A DNA stretch of 64,000 bases, taken from contig OY760226.1 of the NCBI GenBank assembly GCA_963663395.1, forward strand, positions 496,001-560,000, read 5' to 3'. The notes under the pieces were generated by a model that saw only the letters and a program-made list of their open reading frames with translations, did not search any database and had not been told where the DNA came from. Positions 10,621-19,586 of the stretch are shown piece by piece (position 1 is the stretch's first letter; each line of letters starts with the position of its first letter). The position numbers were made by a program, and so were the translations under genes. This stretch comes from Azophilus sp963663395. Lineage in GTDB: Bacteria > Pseudomonadota > Gammaproteobacteria > Pseudomonadales > Azotimanducaceae.

Positions 10621-12648
10621 TTGACTACACGCAACGACAGCAACCAGCCCGGCGACGCCCCGGTCACCGATTTGCGGGGCGTCGGCCCCCGCCTCGCCGA
10701 TACGCTCGGGCGGCTTGGCGTACACCGGCTGATCGATCTGCTCTTGCACCTGCCGTATCGGTACCAGGACCGCACGCGCACCGTTCCCCTGAACCAGTTG
10801 CAGCCGGGCCGACAATGCCTGGTGGAGGGGCAGGTGGTCGAGAGCCGCATCGCCTTCGGCCGGCGGCGGAGCTGGCTGGTCACGCTGCAGGACCCCTCCG
10901 GCCACCTGACGCTGCGCTTCTTCCATTTCGCCAGGCGCCAGTTCGACAGCCTGAAAGTGGGTCACCACGTGCGCTGCTTCGGCGAAGCGAGGTTCGGCCC
11001 CAAGGGGATGGAAATGGCCCACCCGGAGTACCGGGTCTTCGGCGACGAACCGCCGCCGCTGGAGGGCCGGCTCACGCCCGTGTATCCAACCACCAAAGGG
11101 CTGAACCAGGGCCGGCTGCGGGCGCTTACCGGGCAACTGCTGGACATGGGCTGGCCCGAGGACGAGGCCGCCCCGTACAGGACCCTGCTTTATCTGCACC
11201 GGCCGCCGTCCGGGGCGACCAATGAAGACATCGAGGCGGCCCAGGAACGCATCGCCCGGGACGAGTTGACCGCCTATTACCTGGTCATGCGTTACCGGCA
11301 GAGCCGGCGCGCGCAGCAGGTCGCCATGCCGCTGCCCCGCTCCCAGCAGCTCGGCAGAACGCTGCTGAAGAACCTGGGTTTCGAACTGACCGGGGCGCAA
11401 CGCCGGGTAGTAACGGAAGTACTGAACAATCTGACGCTGACGACGCCCATGCTGCGGCTGCTGCAGGGCGACGTGGGCAGCGGCAAGACGGTGATTGCCG
11501 CCTTCGCCGCCATCCGCGCCGCCGAGCACCGGGCGCAGACCGCATTGATGGCGCCGACCGAGATACTCGCCGAGCAGCACTACCTGAACTTCTCCGAGTG
11601 GCTGACCCCCCTGGGCATCGGCGTGGTGCTGCTGACCAGCGGCCTGAAAAAGAAGGAGCGCCAGGCCAGGCTCCAGGCTCTCGCCGACGGGGAGGCGCTG
11701 GTCGCCGTGGGCACCCATGCGCTGTTCCAGCACGATGTGAATTTCGCCAATCTGGCGCTGACCATCGTCGACGAGCAGCACCGCTTCGGCGTGCATCAGC
11801 GCATGGCGCTGCGCGCCAAGGGCAGAACCCCTCACCAACTGGTGATGACGGCAACACCCATACCGCGGACGCTGACCATGGCGCTCTATGCCGACATGGA
11901 CGTTTCCACCATCGATGAGCTGCCCGCCGGGCGCCAGCCCATAGAGACGCGGCTGATCAGCGCCGACCGGCGGGACGAAGTGCTCGAGCGCATCGCCCGG
12001 GTACTGGCCGCGGGACGGCAGGCCTACTGGGTGTGCACGCTGATTGAAGACTCCGACCAGCTTCAGGCCCAGTCGGCGGAGGCGACCTGGCAGACACTCA
12101 AGGCACGCCTGCCGGGGATCGGCGTCGGGCTGATCCACGGGCGCATGAAGAGCGACGAGAAGGCCAAGGTCATGGCCCGATTCCACGACAACGGCTACCG
12201 GTTGCTGGTCGCCACCACCGTCATCGAGGTGGGGCTCGATGTGCCGAATGCCACCCTCATGGTCATCGAAAACCCGGAACGGCTGGGGCTCGCCCAGCTT
12301 CACCAGCTACGCGGCAGGATCGGCCGCGGCACCGAAAAGAGCCATTGCCTGCTGTTGTACACCGATGCCCTGAGCGAGACCGGCCGCACACGGCTGAAGG
12401 TCATCCGGGAAAGCCGGGACGGTTTCTATATCGCCGAGCAGGACCTGAAGCTGCGCGGCCCCGGGGAGATCATGGGCACGCGCCAGACTGGAGACACGCA
12501 GTTCCGCGTGGCAGACCTCACCCGTCACGCCCACCTGATCGAAGAGGTCACCCGGGAAGGCAGGAGGTTGCTCAAGGAAGCGCCGGAAGATGCCGAAGCG
12601 CTGTTACGGGCCTGGGCGCCCGCCGATACCGGCCACATCGCCGTCTGA
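10621..12648 (+). CDS. recG: ATP-dependent DNA helicase RecG
   Basis: 675 aa. Branched-DNA translocase that reverses stalled replication forks and processes recombination intermediates. The N-terminal wedge/OB domain starts with VTDLRGVGPRLADTLGRLG. The helicase core has Walker A GDVGSGKTVIAA (about 283), the DEQHRFG box, MTATPIPRTLTMAL, and the C-terminal motifs TTVIEVGLDVPNA and QLRGRIGRG. The reading frame begins with a TTG at 10621, and no in-frame ATG or GTG gives a better N-terminus. The MITE-like palindrome separates it from ridA and may affect its expression. Confidence 0.96.
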   Translation: MTTRNDSNQPGDAPVTDLRGVGPRLADTLGRLGVHRLIDLLLHLPYRYQDRTRTVPLNQLQPGRQCLVEGQVVESRIAFGRRRSWLVTLQDPSGHLTLRFFHFARRQFDSLKVGHHVRCFGEARFGPKGMEMAHPEYRVFGDEPPPLEGRLTPVYPTTKGLNQGRLRALTGQLLDMGWPEDEAAPYRTLLYLHRPPSGATNEDIEAAQERIARDELTAYYLVMRYRQSRRAQQVAMPLPRSQQLGRTLLKNLGFELTGAQRRVVTEVLNNLTLTTPMLRLLQGDVGSGKTVIAAFAAIRAAEHRAQTALMAPTEILAEQHYLNFSEWLTPLGIGVVLLTSGLKKKERQARLQALADGEALVAVGTHALFQHDVNFANLALTIVDEQHRFGVHQRMALRAKGRTPHQLVMTATPIPRTLTMALYADMDVSTIDELPAGRQPIETRLISADRRDEVLERIARVLAAGRQAYWVCTLIEDSDQLQAQSAEATWQTLKARLPGIGVGLIHGRMKSDEKAKVMARFHDNGYRLLVATTVIEVGLDVPNATLMVIENPERLGLAQLHQLRGRIGRGTEKSHCLLLYTDALSETGRTRLKVIRESRDGFYIAEQDLKLRGPGEIMGTRQTGDTQFRVADLTRHAHLIEEVTREGRRLLKEAPEDAEALLRAWAPADTGHIAV

Positions 12649-12699
12649 GCGATTCGACCGCGACCGATAGATGCGGTTGGTAGGGTAGGTGTCGCCGGC

Positions 12700-12867
12700 T
12701 CAGCCGACTTCGATCATCTCGAAGTCTTCCTTGCTGACGCCGCACTCGGGACACACGAAGTCTTCCGGGATATCCTCCCAGCGCGTGCCCGGCGCAATGT
12801 CTTCCTCATCGAACCCCTCGGCCTCGTCGTAAATCCATCCGCAAACGATGCATTGCCACTTTTTCAT
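12700..12867 (-). CDS. Rubredoxin
   Basis: 55-aa protein from an ATG at 12867 (MKKWQCIVCGWIYDEAEGFD). Two CxxC pairs, CIVCG (residues 6-9) and CPECG (39-42), bind one iron. The conserved aromatic and acidic residues between them (WIYDEAEG, GTRWEDIPEDF) are diagnostic. Rubredoxins are cytoplasmic one-electron carriers for alkane hydroxylases, oxygen-reducing proteins and other acceptors. It is convergent with recG. In Pseudomonas a rubredoxin also lies between recG and ubiA, so the position supports the call. No dedicated reductase is next to it here. Confidence 0.95.
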   Translation of the reverse strand: MKKWQCIVCGWIYDEAEGFDEEDIAPGTRWEDIPEDFVCPECGVSKEDFEMIEVG

Positions 12868-13008
12868 GGGGGAGCCCGGGGTCTGCCTTTCTCGAAGGGG
12901 GCGCTAACCTACTTGGGCAGTCCCGAAAAATCAATGAGAGTTTCCCCCGGGCGCGCAAGGGTGCCGAGGCTGGTTGTATGGATCATGTCAATGTCAATTG
13001 ATGCAACA

Positions 13009-13563
13009 TCAATCGACGGAATCGGGCGCGCTGCGCGGGTCCCAGAGACGGCGCTCTGTGTCGCGTTCGTAGCCTTTGCCCCGCGGATAGGAAATCAGCT
13101 CCATCTGCATGCCCCAGGGCGTGAGAAAATAGCACGAGCGCAGTCCGGCTTCGGGGCCCTCGTCGATTTCAGGCCCGCCGCCACCGGGCATCAAGTGCAC
13201 GTCATGGCCGCGCAAGTGCGTCATCGCCGCGTCGAAGTCGTCCACATACAAGGCGATGTGATGCCCTCCCCAGTCGCTGTTCCTGGGCATCTCGCGACGC
13301 TGGCCGGGCGCCTCGTACTCGAACAGCTCGATGTTGGTGTTGAAGCCGCAGCGATAGTGGCGTACGCGCCGAATGACCGCACGCGGATGCACGTTCAGCA
13401 TGTCCTGCATCCAGTCTTCGTCTTCCGACCCGAACGGCCCGTGTTCGTAGAACGGCTCGAGCCCGAGCACGTTCTCGAAAAAATCCGCTGCCTCATCCAG
13501 GTCGGGAACCGTCAAGCCGATGTGATCGGTACCCCGCAGTCCCGGCAGGCCCTTTGATGCCAT
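13009..13563 (-). CDS. VOC family (glyoxalase/extradiol dioxygenase-like) protein
   Basis: 184 aa from the ATG at 13563; a longer start at 13656 would run into the divergent Rieske gene. Vicinal-oxygen-chelate fold: the first beta-alpha-beta-beta-beta unit begins GTDHIGLTVPDLDEAADFF, the second GHHIALYVDDFDAAMTHL, and the closing strand is TPWGMQMELISYP. The His of DHIGL, the His of GHHIAL and the Glu of MQMELI are the expected metal ligands. Substrate unknown. About 90 bp separate it from the divergent oxygenase, so a shared regulatory region and a role in the same aromatic or organic-acid pathway are likely. Confidence 0.85.
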   Translation of the reverse strand: MASKGLPGLRGTDHIGLTVPDLDEAADFFENVLGLEPFYEHGPFGSEDEDWMQDMLNVHPRAVIRRVRHYRCGFNTNIELFEYEAPGQRREMPRNSDWGGHHIALYVDDFDAAMTHLRGHDVHLMPGGGGPEIDEGPEAGLRSCYFLTPWGMQMELISYPRGKGYERDTERRLWDPRSAPDSVD

Positions 13564-13654
13564 GGCTGTAATCCCTGTCCGGCCGCTTTGCCGCGTTGGT
13601 GAAAGAACGTTCCCCTCCATATAGTATGCGGCGCAGCCATCGAGCAGGGAAACC

Positions 13655-15034
13655 ATGGCGGAATCAATATCAAACAGGCCCGGCGCCGCGCGTTGTCCCG
13701 GCGTGTCGGTTCAAGACCTGTTGGCACGCGACAGTCGCCGCGTCCCCGATTATCTGACTACCCAGAATTACGAGTATCTCGGCTCCGAGGACATTTCCTT
13801 TTCCCGCTATACCGACCGCGCCTTCTTCGACGAGGAAATCGCCAAGCTATGGCCCAGAACCTGGCAGTGGGCCTGCCGCGAGGAACACATTCCCGAGGCA
13901 GGCGACTACTACATCTACGACGTGGGCCCCTACTCGGTGATCGTGCTGCGCACCGAAAGCGGCGAGATCAAGGCCTATCGCAACGCCTGCATGCATCGCG
14001 GCACAAAGCTCAAGCCATCGTTCACCAGCGGCTGCAGCACGAGCCTGCGCTGCCCTTACCACGGCTGGGATTGGGGCCTGGACGGCACCCTGAAATCGTT
14101 TCCCTGCGAGTGGGACTTTCCACATGTGAACCAGGGCGAGACGAGGCTGTCCGGCGTGCGGGCAGAACTGTGGGGCGGTTTCGTATTCATCAACCTCGAC
14201 CCGCACGCCGTGCCGCTGCTGGAATATCTTGCGCCTCTGCCGGACCACATCGACAGCAGCGTGTTCGAGCAGCGCTACGTCGCGCAACACATACAGAAAG
14301 AGCTCAACTGCAACTGGAAGATCGCCTCCGAAGCCTTTCTGGAGGCCTACCACGTGATGGAAACCCACAGCCAGCTGATGCGCACCAACGGCGATGCCAA
14401 CACCCAGTACGACTGCTACGGCAACCATGTGAGCAGGCTGATCAACGTGGCCGGCACACCCAGCGCATTCCTGGAAGAGTCGCTCACCGAGCAGGAGATA
14501 CTGGACCTGTTCCTGATCGGCGACCGCGACGATGTCGGCGCCGAGCTGAAGGTACCCGAAGGCGGCACGGCCCGGCAGGTGATGGCCCAGCATTTTCGCG
14601 ACAGCGTCAGCGAAACCGGGCCCGACCTGTCTGACGTGAGCGACTCGGAAATCGTGGACTCAATCGCCTATTTCGTATTCCCCAACCAACAGTTTTTCTC
14701 CGGCGTGACGTTCCCCATCGTGTACCGTTTCCGTCCTCTGGGCATGCAGCACGACAAGGCGCTGTTTGACTTGATCCTGCTGAAAACACGCCCCACGGAC
14801 GGCTCCCCCGTGGAAACCGCAGAGCCGTATCCGCTGAAGGCAGAAGCCTCCTACACTGAAGTGCCCGGCATGGACCCTTACGTCGGACACGTCTTCGACC
14901 AGGACACAGGCAACATGCAGGCCGCCCAGGAAGGCGCCATGGCCACGGACAAGGCGGGCGCCACCCTGGGTAACTACCAGGAAATACGCATACGGCATTT
15001 TCATCAGACGCTCACCAAGTATCTGAACGGCTGA
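13655..15034 (+). CDS. Rieske non-heme iron oxygenase, large (alpha) subunit
   Basis: 459 aa. Hydroxylates or demethylates an aromatic or similar substrate using O2 and electrons from a separate reductase. The Rieske [2Fe-2S] cluster ligands are CMHRG (about residue 112) and CPYHGWDW (about 134). The catalytic domain shows the mononuclear-iron region NWKIASEAFLEAYHVMETH (about 222-240). C-terminal strands follow (FPIVYRFRPLGM). Neither a small subunit nor a reductase is adjacent. The next gene (SDR) starts 3 bp downstream and probably acts on the product. The substrate cannot be read from sequence. Confidence 0.9.
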   Translation: MAESISNRPGAARCPGVSVQDLLARDSRRVPDYLTTQNYEYLGSEDISFSRYTDRAFFDEEIAKLWPRTWQWACREEHIPEAGDYYIYDVGPYSVIVLRTESGEIKAYRNACMHRGTKLKPSFTSGCSTSLRCPYHGWDWGLDGTLKSFPCEWDFPHVNQGETRLSGVRAELWGGFVFINLDPHAVPLLEYLAPLPDHIDSSVFEQRYVAQHIQKELNCNWKIASEAFLEAYHVMETHSQLMRTNGDANTQYDCYGNHVSRLINVAGTPSAFLEESLTEQEILDLFLIGDRDDVGAELKVPEGGTARQVMAQHFRDSVSETGPDLSDVSDSEIVDSIAYFVFPNQQFFSGVTFPIVYRFRPLGMQHDKALFDLILLKTRPTDGSPVETAEPYPLKAEASYTEVPGMDPYVGHVFDQDTGNMQAAQEGAMATDKAGATLGNYQEIRIRHFHQTLTKYLNG

Positions 15035-15037
15035 GTA

Positions 15038-15754
15038 ATGGTGAATGGGGAAAAGGGAGTGACGTCAATTCTCATTACAGGTGCCGCCCGCGGTATCGGC
15101 TTCGAACTGGCCAAACAGTACTCGCAACAGGGTGGTCGGGTTTATGCGACGGTGCGCGACCCTGCCAGCGCCGGGCCGCTACAGGCGTTGGCAGCGGAAA
15201 GCGGCGGCATGCTTACCGTCCACGCCATGGACGTGGGCGACCCGGCAGCGGTGACGAATTGCGCCGCGTCGCTCGCAGGCGTCGCGATCGACGTGCTCAT
15301 CAACAACGCGGGCATCTTCGGCGGACTGGACACCCAGACCTTCCAGAACATGGACTACGACAACTGGGCCCACGAGTTCAACGTGATGGCCATGGGCCCG
15401 TTCCGTGTCATCCAGGCGTTCCTGCCCCACGTGCAGGCCGGGTCCGACAGGAAGATCGTCACTATTTCCAGCCAGGTCGCCGCACACGTGTACGACCATG
15501 TCATCGGTTACTCGTATGCCAGTTGCAAAGCCGCGGTAAACCGTTTGATGACGGGGCTGGCGACCGAACTGAAAGACCAGAACATCATCGTCGTACCCTT
15601 GCATCCCGGCTGGGTCAAAACCGAGATGGCCGGCGACGTGGCCGATATCGAACCGGAAGAGAGCGCGCGCGGCTGCCGCGAGGTCATTGCCGCCATGACC
15701 CTTGCGGATTCCGGAACATTCCTGAAATGGACCGGTGATGTGCACCCCTGGTGA
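15038..15754 (+). CDS. Short-chain dehydrogenase/reductase
   Basis: 238 aa classical SDR. The nucleotide-binding motif TGAARGIG lies near residue 15, NNAG near 88, and the catalytic Ser...Tyr-x3-Lys is in ISSQVAAHV and YASCK (about 150-165). The Arg in YATVRD suggests NADP(H) preference (inference). It begins 3 bp after the Rieske oxygenase, so co-transcription is expected. A role in oxidising a dihydrodiol or alcohol formed by the oxygenase fits, but is not proven. Confidence 0.9.
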   Translation: MVNGEKGVTSILITGAARGIGFELAKQYSQQGGRVYATVRDPASAGPLQALAAESGGMLTVHAMDVGDPAAVTNCAASLAGVAIDVLINNAGIFGGLDTQTFQNMDYDNWAHEFNVMAMGPFRVIQAFLPHVQAGSDRKIVTISSQVAAHVYDHVIGYSYASCKAAVNRLMTGLATELKDQNIIVVPLHPGWVKTEMAGDVADIEPEESARGCREVIAAMTLADSGTFLKWTGDVHPW

Positions 15755-16143
15755 CGGCGCGAAAGACCGGCCGCGACCACCGTAAACTTCAACACCACCC
15801 CCTTGTCCCGCCTGCGGAGCGTGACATAGCCGAAGCGCACCAGCGTTCCCGAATGACGGTGGAAACCCCGTCCCGATCCCGGGGATCAACGACCACCGCC
15901 TCGTTGCCCCCGACGACGCCGATGGTGCGAAGCCGCCGCGTCTGGATGTCCACGATCATTCCAAAGTGATGCGCCCGACATCCCTTCACCCTCACTTCGC
16001 GTTGGAATCAACCCACCGCTTCACCCTCATCTTGCATCGGACAGTACGCTCGGGCGCACGGAATGGTGATTGGTTATAGGATGAGAGTAGGCGCCCGGTT
16101 TCGACCGGAAACGGAAATCTTGTTCGATCCGCGTGGGAGCGGC
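15755..16143. other. Intergenic region with a possible decayed minus-strand gene fragment
   Basis: Between the SDR and ubiA no convincing gene is present. On the minus strand two neighbouring frames read like pieces of one protein: RRLRTIGVVGGNEAVVVDP (about 15880-15940) and, in another frame, FGYVTLRRRDKGVVLKFTVV (about 15775-15835). The amino acid composition is protein-like but the frames are disconnected, so a frameshifted remnant is possible. I do not recognise the family. The rest, up to the ubiA start, shows nothing distinct. Confidence 0.3.
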
Positions 16144-17037
16144 ATGAAACTGCAGCACGGTCCAGTCACGGGGCCCGGGCCCTATCTCCGCCTCATGCGC
16201 CTCGACCGGCCCGTCGGCACCCTGCTGCTGCTCTGGCCGACCCTGGCGGCGCTCTGGCTGGCGGCCGGGGGCGTTCCGCCTGCCGTGCTGCTCACGGTAT
16301 TCGTGCTCGGCACCTTCCTGATGCGTTCGGCGGGATGCGTGATCAACGATATCGCGGATCGCAAGGTGGACCCGCACGTGGCGCGTACCCGCAACCGGCC
16401 CCTCGCCACGGGCGAGGTCAGCCTCGGCCAGGCAGTGGGGCTGTTCGCGGTGCTTTGCGCGGCGACGGCTTCGTTGTTGCTGTTCCTCAACGATGCCGCG
16501 CGCCTGCTGGCCATTGCCGGATTGGGCGTCGCCGTTGTTTACCCGTTTCTGAAGCGCTGGACGAACCTGCCCCAGGTCGGCCTGGGCGTTGCATTCAGTT
16601 GGGGCATCCTCATGGCGTTCGCCGCGGTGACGGAAAGCGTTCCGCCTGCCGGCTGGGTGCTTTTCGCAGCGAGCGCCGCCTGGATCGTCGCCTATGACAC
16701 TCTCTACGCCATGACCGACCGGGACGACGACCTGAAAGTCGGCGTCAAGAGCACGGCGATTCTTTTCGGCCGCCACGACCGCTTGGCGGTAGGCGTCCTG
16801 CAGGCCGGCGCCCTGGTCGGCTTTGCCGCCCTCGGCATGCTTTGCTCATTCGGCTGGTGGTACGCTGCCGGCCTCGGGTCTATTCTGGGTTGCTTCGTCT
16901 ACCAGCAGGTGCTCATCCGTGAGCGTGAACCGGCAGCCTGCTTCAAAGCGTTTCGGAACAACACCTGGGTTGGATTCAGCCTGCTGGCGGCTGCGGTATT
17001 CGAACTGTCCGTCTGGCCTGCCTTCACGGCTGCCTGA
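16144..17037 (+). CDS. ubiA: 4-hydroxybenzoate polyprenyltransferase
   Basis: 297 aa from the ATG at 16144; an upstream ATG at 16063 adds 27 residues not typical of the family. Integral membrane prenyltransferase that joins the polyprenyl chain to 4-hydroxybenzoate in ubiquinone synthesis. The first Asp-rich motif is NDIADRKVD with RTRNRPLATG following (about 70-95), the second is YDTLYAMTDRDDD (about 183-195). About eight hydrophobic segments are visible. ubiC, its usual upstream partner, is not present. The 3' end overlaps the convergent nitrile hydratase accessory gene by 14 bp. Confidence 0.95.
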   Translation: MKLQHGPVTGPGPYLRLMRLDRPVGTLLLLWPTLAALWLAAGGVPPAVLLTVFVLGTFLMRSAGCVINDIADRKVDPHVARTRNRPLATGEVSLGQAVGLFAVLCAATASLLLFLNDAARLLAIAGLGVAVVYPFLKRWTNLPQVGLGVAFSWGILMAFAAVTESVPPAGWVLFAASAAWIVAYDTLYAMTDRDDDLKVGVKSTAILFGRHDRLAVGVLQAGALVGFAALGMLCSFGWWYAAGLGSILGCFVYQQVLIREREPAACFKAFRNNTWVGFSLLAAAVFELSVWPAFTAA

Positions 17038-17377
17038 GTCGCACGGGCGCGCCGTGCGGAGTGGTCCGGTAAGCCTCGCGCCACGCATCGGCGATGCTGG
17101 CAAGCTCCGTCCTCGAAGCGACGGCCTTGCCCTCTACCAGCCTTTCAACAGCGTTCAGCCAGCATAGGAAATAATTTTCCTCGCCCCGTTCGGCGAGCTT
17201 CGCGATCTCTTCGCCGAGCGCTTCCGACCATTCCGACCAGGAGAAGAGGCCCTGACCATGGAGCTGAACCGCCAGCGCGAACGCCTCGGCCTGCCAGGGT
17301 TCATCGAAGATGCGCTGACCGGAGGCCATGGCCTCTTCGAACCGGTCGGCGCCCGGCTCCGTCGGGCCCGCTTTCAC
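17024..17377 (-). CDS. Nitrile hydratase accessory (metallochaperone-type) protein
   Basis: 117 aa from the GTG at 17377. Small activator of the NHase alpha/beta enzyme, thought to help insert cobalt and oxidise the active-site cysteines. Family features: FDEPWQAEAFALAVQLHGQG, then LFSWSEWSEALGEEI, YFLCWLNAVERLV, and the C-terminal TPHGAPVRL that mirrors the end of NHase beta subunits. GTG 17377 overlaps the beta-subunit stop as GTGA, which decides the start over an ATG at 17404. Last gene of the nitrile hydratase operon. Confidence 0.85.
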   Translation of the reverse strand: MKAGPTEPGADRFEEAMASGQRIFDEPWQAEAFALAVQLHGQGLFSWSEWSEALGEEIAKLAERGEENYFLCWLNAVERLVEGKAVASRTELASIADAWREAYRTTPHGAPVRLRQP

Positions 17378-18036
17378 GCGGCCGCTTCCAGGTAAGGCTC
17401 CCACAGGTCCAGGGTGACGCTGTCCCGGGCCGGGGCCTCGGCACCCCAGAGCGCCGTCGCCGCAAAACGCACCGCGTACAGGTGTCGCGGGTCCTCCCCC
17501 AGGTTTTCGGCATTGGAGTCCGGAAAGACGTGGGCGCCGCGGTGGGCGATCACCACACCTGCCTTGCCGCGCACGTACCGCGGCAGCCGGGTATGGGTGA
17601 CGGGATTAATGTTCCTGGCGCGAACTGCGTCACCCGGCGCGAACGCCGGCTCGGATGCGATCTCCCTGTGGGACGGCGCCCCGGCAGCGAACAGCCGCAG
17701 GAGCACATCGCTGGACAGCGGTTCATGATCCCGGGTTACAGATACGGGTTCACCGCGCTGGATGGCGGCCCGTTCCGCCTCACCGATGACGCCCGAAACG
17801 ACGCTGGCGTTGACCAGCCTGGTGTACCAGCGCTGGAAATAGCCCCGCAGATAGTCTACCGGGGGCAGCGTTTCGAGTTCGAAACGCCTGCGATCGATGC
17901 TCCCGTGCAGAATTCCGGATGCCGCCAGGGTGATCGCGAAAACCCGCCCCTCCCAATCGCTGTGCCAGGAGTTCGCATCGGCGGGGTCCACAGGACCGAA
18001 TCCGTGCATGCCCCCCATATCGTGTACACCGTTCAT
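17374..18036 (-). CDS. nthB: Nitrile hydratase beta subunit
   Basis: 220 aa. Beta subunit of nitrile hydratase, which converts nitriles to amides. The N-terminal MNGVHDMGGMHGFGPV is highly diagnostic. The C-terminal SH3-like barrel has GDAVRARNINPVTHTRLPRY, RGKAGVVIAHRGAHVFPD and LYAVRF, the usual beta-subunit ending. It overlaps the alpha-subunit stop as ATGA and its own stop overlaps the accessory gene, so the subunits are probably made in balance by coupled translation. Confidence 0.94.
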   Translation of the reverse strand: MNGVHDMGGMHGFGPVDPADANSWHSDWEGRVFAITLAASGILHGSIDRRRFELETLPPVDYLRGYFQRWYTRLVNASVVSGVIGEAERAAIQRGEPVSVTRDHEPLSSDVLLRLFAAGAPSHREIASEPAFAPGDAVRARNINPVTHTRLPRYVRGKAGVVIAHRGAHVFPDSNAENLGEDPRHLYAVRFAATALWGAEAPARDSVTLDLWEPYLEAAA

Positions 18037-18707
18037 TCGGCAGACGTCGAGGGCGGTGCTTCGGCGCTGGATACCGCCGTCTCTCCCTCATCGCCATTCT
18101 CCCCACGCGCGCCGTCCGGAATTGCGGTTCCGATCATCGCATCCCGGGTCACCAGGCCGGCAAGCTCCTCTTCAGGGAGGCCTGCCGTCCCCTCGGGACG
18201 GCGCGGCAGGACGAGGTAGCGGACTTCCGCGGTACTGTCCCAGACCCGAACCTCGGTTTCATCCGGCAGGTCTACGCCGAATTCCCGCAGCACCGCCCTG
18301 GGCTCCAGCACGACGCGGCTGCGGTACGCGTGCGACTTGTACCAGGCCGGCGGCAGCCCGAGCACCGACCAGGGATAGCAGGAGCACAGGGTGCAGACCA
18401 CCACGTTGTGCACGGCATCGGTGTTCTCCACGGCAACCATGCATTCGCCCTGCATGCCGAGAAAGCCAAGTTCCCCGACGGCGGCAGTCGCATCGTCGAG
18501 CAGCCGGGCCTTGTACGCCGGGTCGGCCCAGGCCCGGGCCACCACCCTCGCGCCGTTGCGCGGCCCGACCTTGTGCTCGTAGAAATCGAGTATGGCGTCC
18601 ATGGCGCCGGCATCGACAATGCCCTTGTCGGTGAGCAGCGTCTCCAGGGCCTTGACCCGAAGCGCCATCTCCGAGGGCGGGTGCTGGTGTTGGTGGCCGC
18701 CGCTCAT
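18033..18707 (-). CDS. nthA: Nitrile hydratase alpha subunit, cobalt type
   Basis: 224 aa. Catalytic subunit. The metal-binding claw is VCTLCSC (about residues 112-118); the Thr between the first two Cys is the mark of cobalt rather than iron enzymes, which have Ser. The motif is followed by YPWSVLGLPPAWYKS as in the family, and N-terminally by ALRVKALETLLTDKG. All three ligand cysteines are intact. It overlaps the upstream Uma2-like gene as ATGA. Substrates may be environmental nitriles or aldoxime-derived nitriles. No aldoxime dehydratase or adjacent amidase is seen; a separate amidase lies 19 kb away. Confidence 0.95.
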   Translation of the reverse strand: MSGGHQHQHPPSEMALRVKALETLLTDKGIVDAGAMDAILDFYEHKVGPRNGARVVARAWADPAYKARLLDDATAAVGELGFLGMQGECMVAVENTDAVHNVVVCTLCSCYPWSVLGLPPAWYKSHAYRSRVVLEPRAVLREFGVDLPDETEVRVWDSTAEVRYLVLPRRPEGTAGLPEEELAGLVTRDAMIGTAIPDGARGENGDEGETAVSSAEAPPSTSAE

Positions 18708-19363
18708 TGCGCCTGTTCGGCTTCCAGCCGCTTGGCCACTACCTGGCCCGCCAACTCGCGGGAGAGGCGAAACCGCTCCTCGCGGCCGAGCCCGGCAGCC
18801 AGCAGGCGATCAAGGCCTTCCCGGTCCAATCCCGGGAATACGCGGCTCCTTGTCGCGTGAGCCGGCTCCCGCTGCGCACCGTCGCCGGCAATCCAGATAA
18901 CCGCTCCGTCCCCGGAATTCCAGGTCCAGACTTCGCGCACGCCCATGCAAAAGTATGGGAGAAGCTTGTGGGAGGAATCCGCGCTCCGGTCGACTTCCGC
19001 CACCAGGTCCGGAATGGGGTGCCCCTTCTCGACGTCCAGGTAGATGTCCTGCGCATCGGGGCCCAACCCGAGTTCCCCGGCCCGGATTGCGCGCACCGGG
19101 TCGACAAAGATGGAGGTATCGGGCTCGAAGGCCCCGTCAGGGCTCAAAAGGCGCGTGGACAAGGCTACATGGTGGGTCGGAAAGCGTCCCGCATCAGCCA
19201 GAGCGACCTCGATGTGGTTGAACAGGCGGGTAATCAGCAATGATTGGGAGTCGTGGGCGAGCGCCGGTGCGGCAACGAATTCGGCGATGCCGCGTGCCGT
19301 TTCGTAGCGGCAGCGGGGCGCCTTGTTGTGATCGGTCAGGCGATCGAAAAGAAACCTGGGCAT
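18704..19363 (-). CDS. Uma2 family (DUF820) putative endonuclease-like protein
   Basis: 219 aa from the ATG at 19363; the open frame extends further upstream. The PD-(D/E)XK-like core of Uma2 proteins is suggested by GAFEPDTSIFVDP (about residue 110), PDLVAEVDRSADSSHK (about 150) and CMGVREVWTWN (about 175). The Asp in PDT/PDL, Glu in AEV and distal Lys could form the metal site. These proteins are often called putative restriction endonucleases, but many lie in ordinary operons and their function is unclear. The ATGA overlap with nthA places it at the head of the nitrile hydratase operon, which is unusual. Confidence 0.75.
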   Translation of the reverse strand: MPRFLFDRLTDHNKAPRCRYETARGIAEFVAAPALAHDSQSLLITRLFNHIEVALADAGRFPTHHVALSTRLLSPDGAFEPDTSIFVDPVRAIRAGELGLGPDAQDIYLDVEKGHPIPDLVAEVDRSADSSHKLLPYFCMGVREVWTWNSGDGAVIWIAGDGAQREPAHATRSRVFPGLDREGLDRLLAAGLGREERFRLSRELAGQVVAKRLEAEQAQ

Positions 19364-19586
19364 CGGTACTTCAACGCGCGCCGAAAAATCGCGCCCGCGA
19401 ACTTCGGGTTCCGCCGGCCCCGTTTTTGGACCCGCACGCGTAGCGGAAACTTCGCGGTCCGGCGACGGCATTGAAACTGTGAACACCATGGAACTGCTCG
19501 AAATCCAAGGGGCAATCATCATACGCGGAGCCCAATCTGTCCGAAACGAGTTTGACCGAATTCGAGCCTTCGCTGTGGCTAATGAC

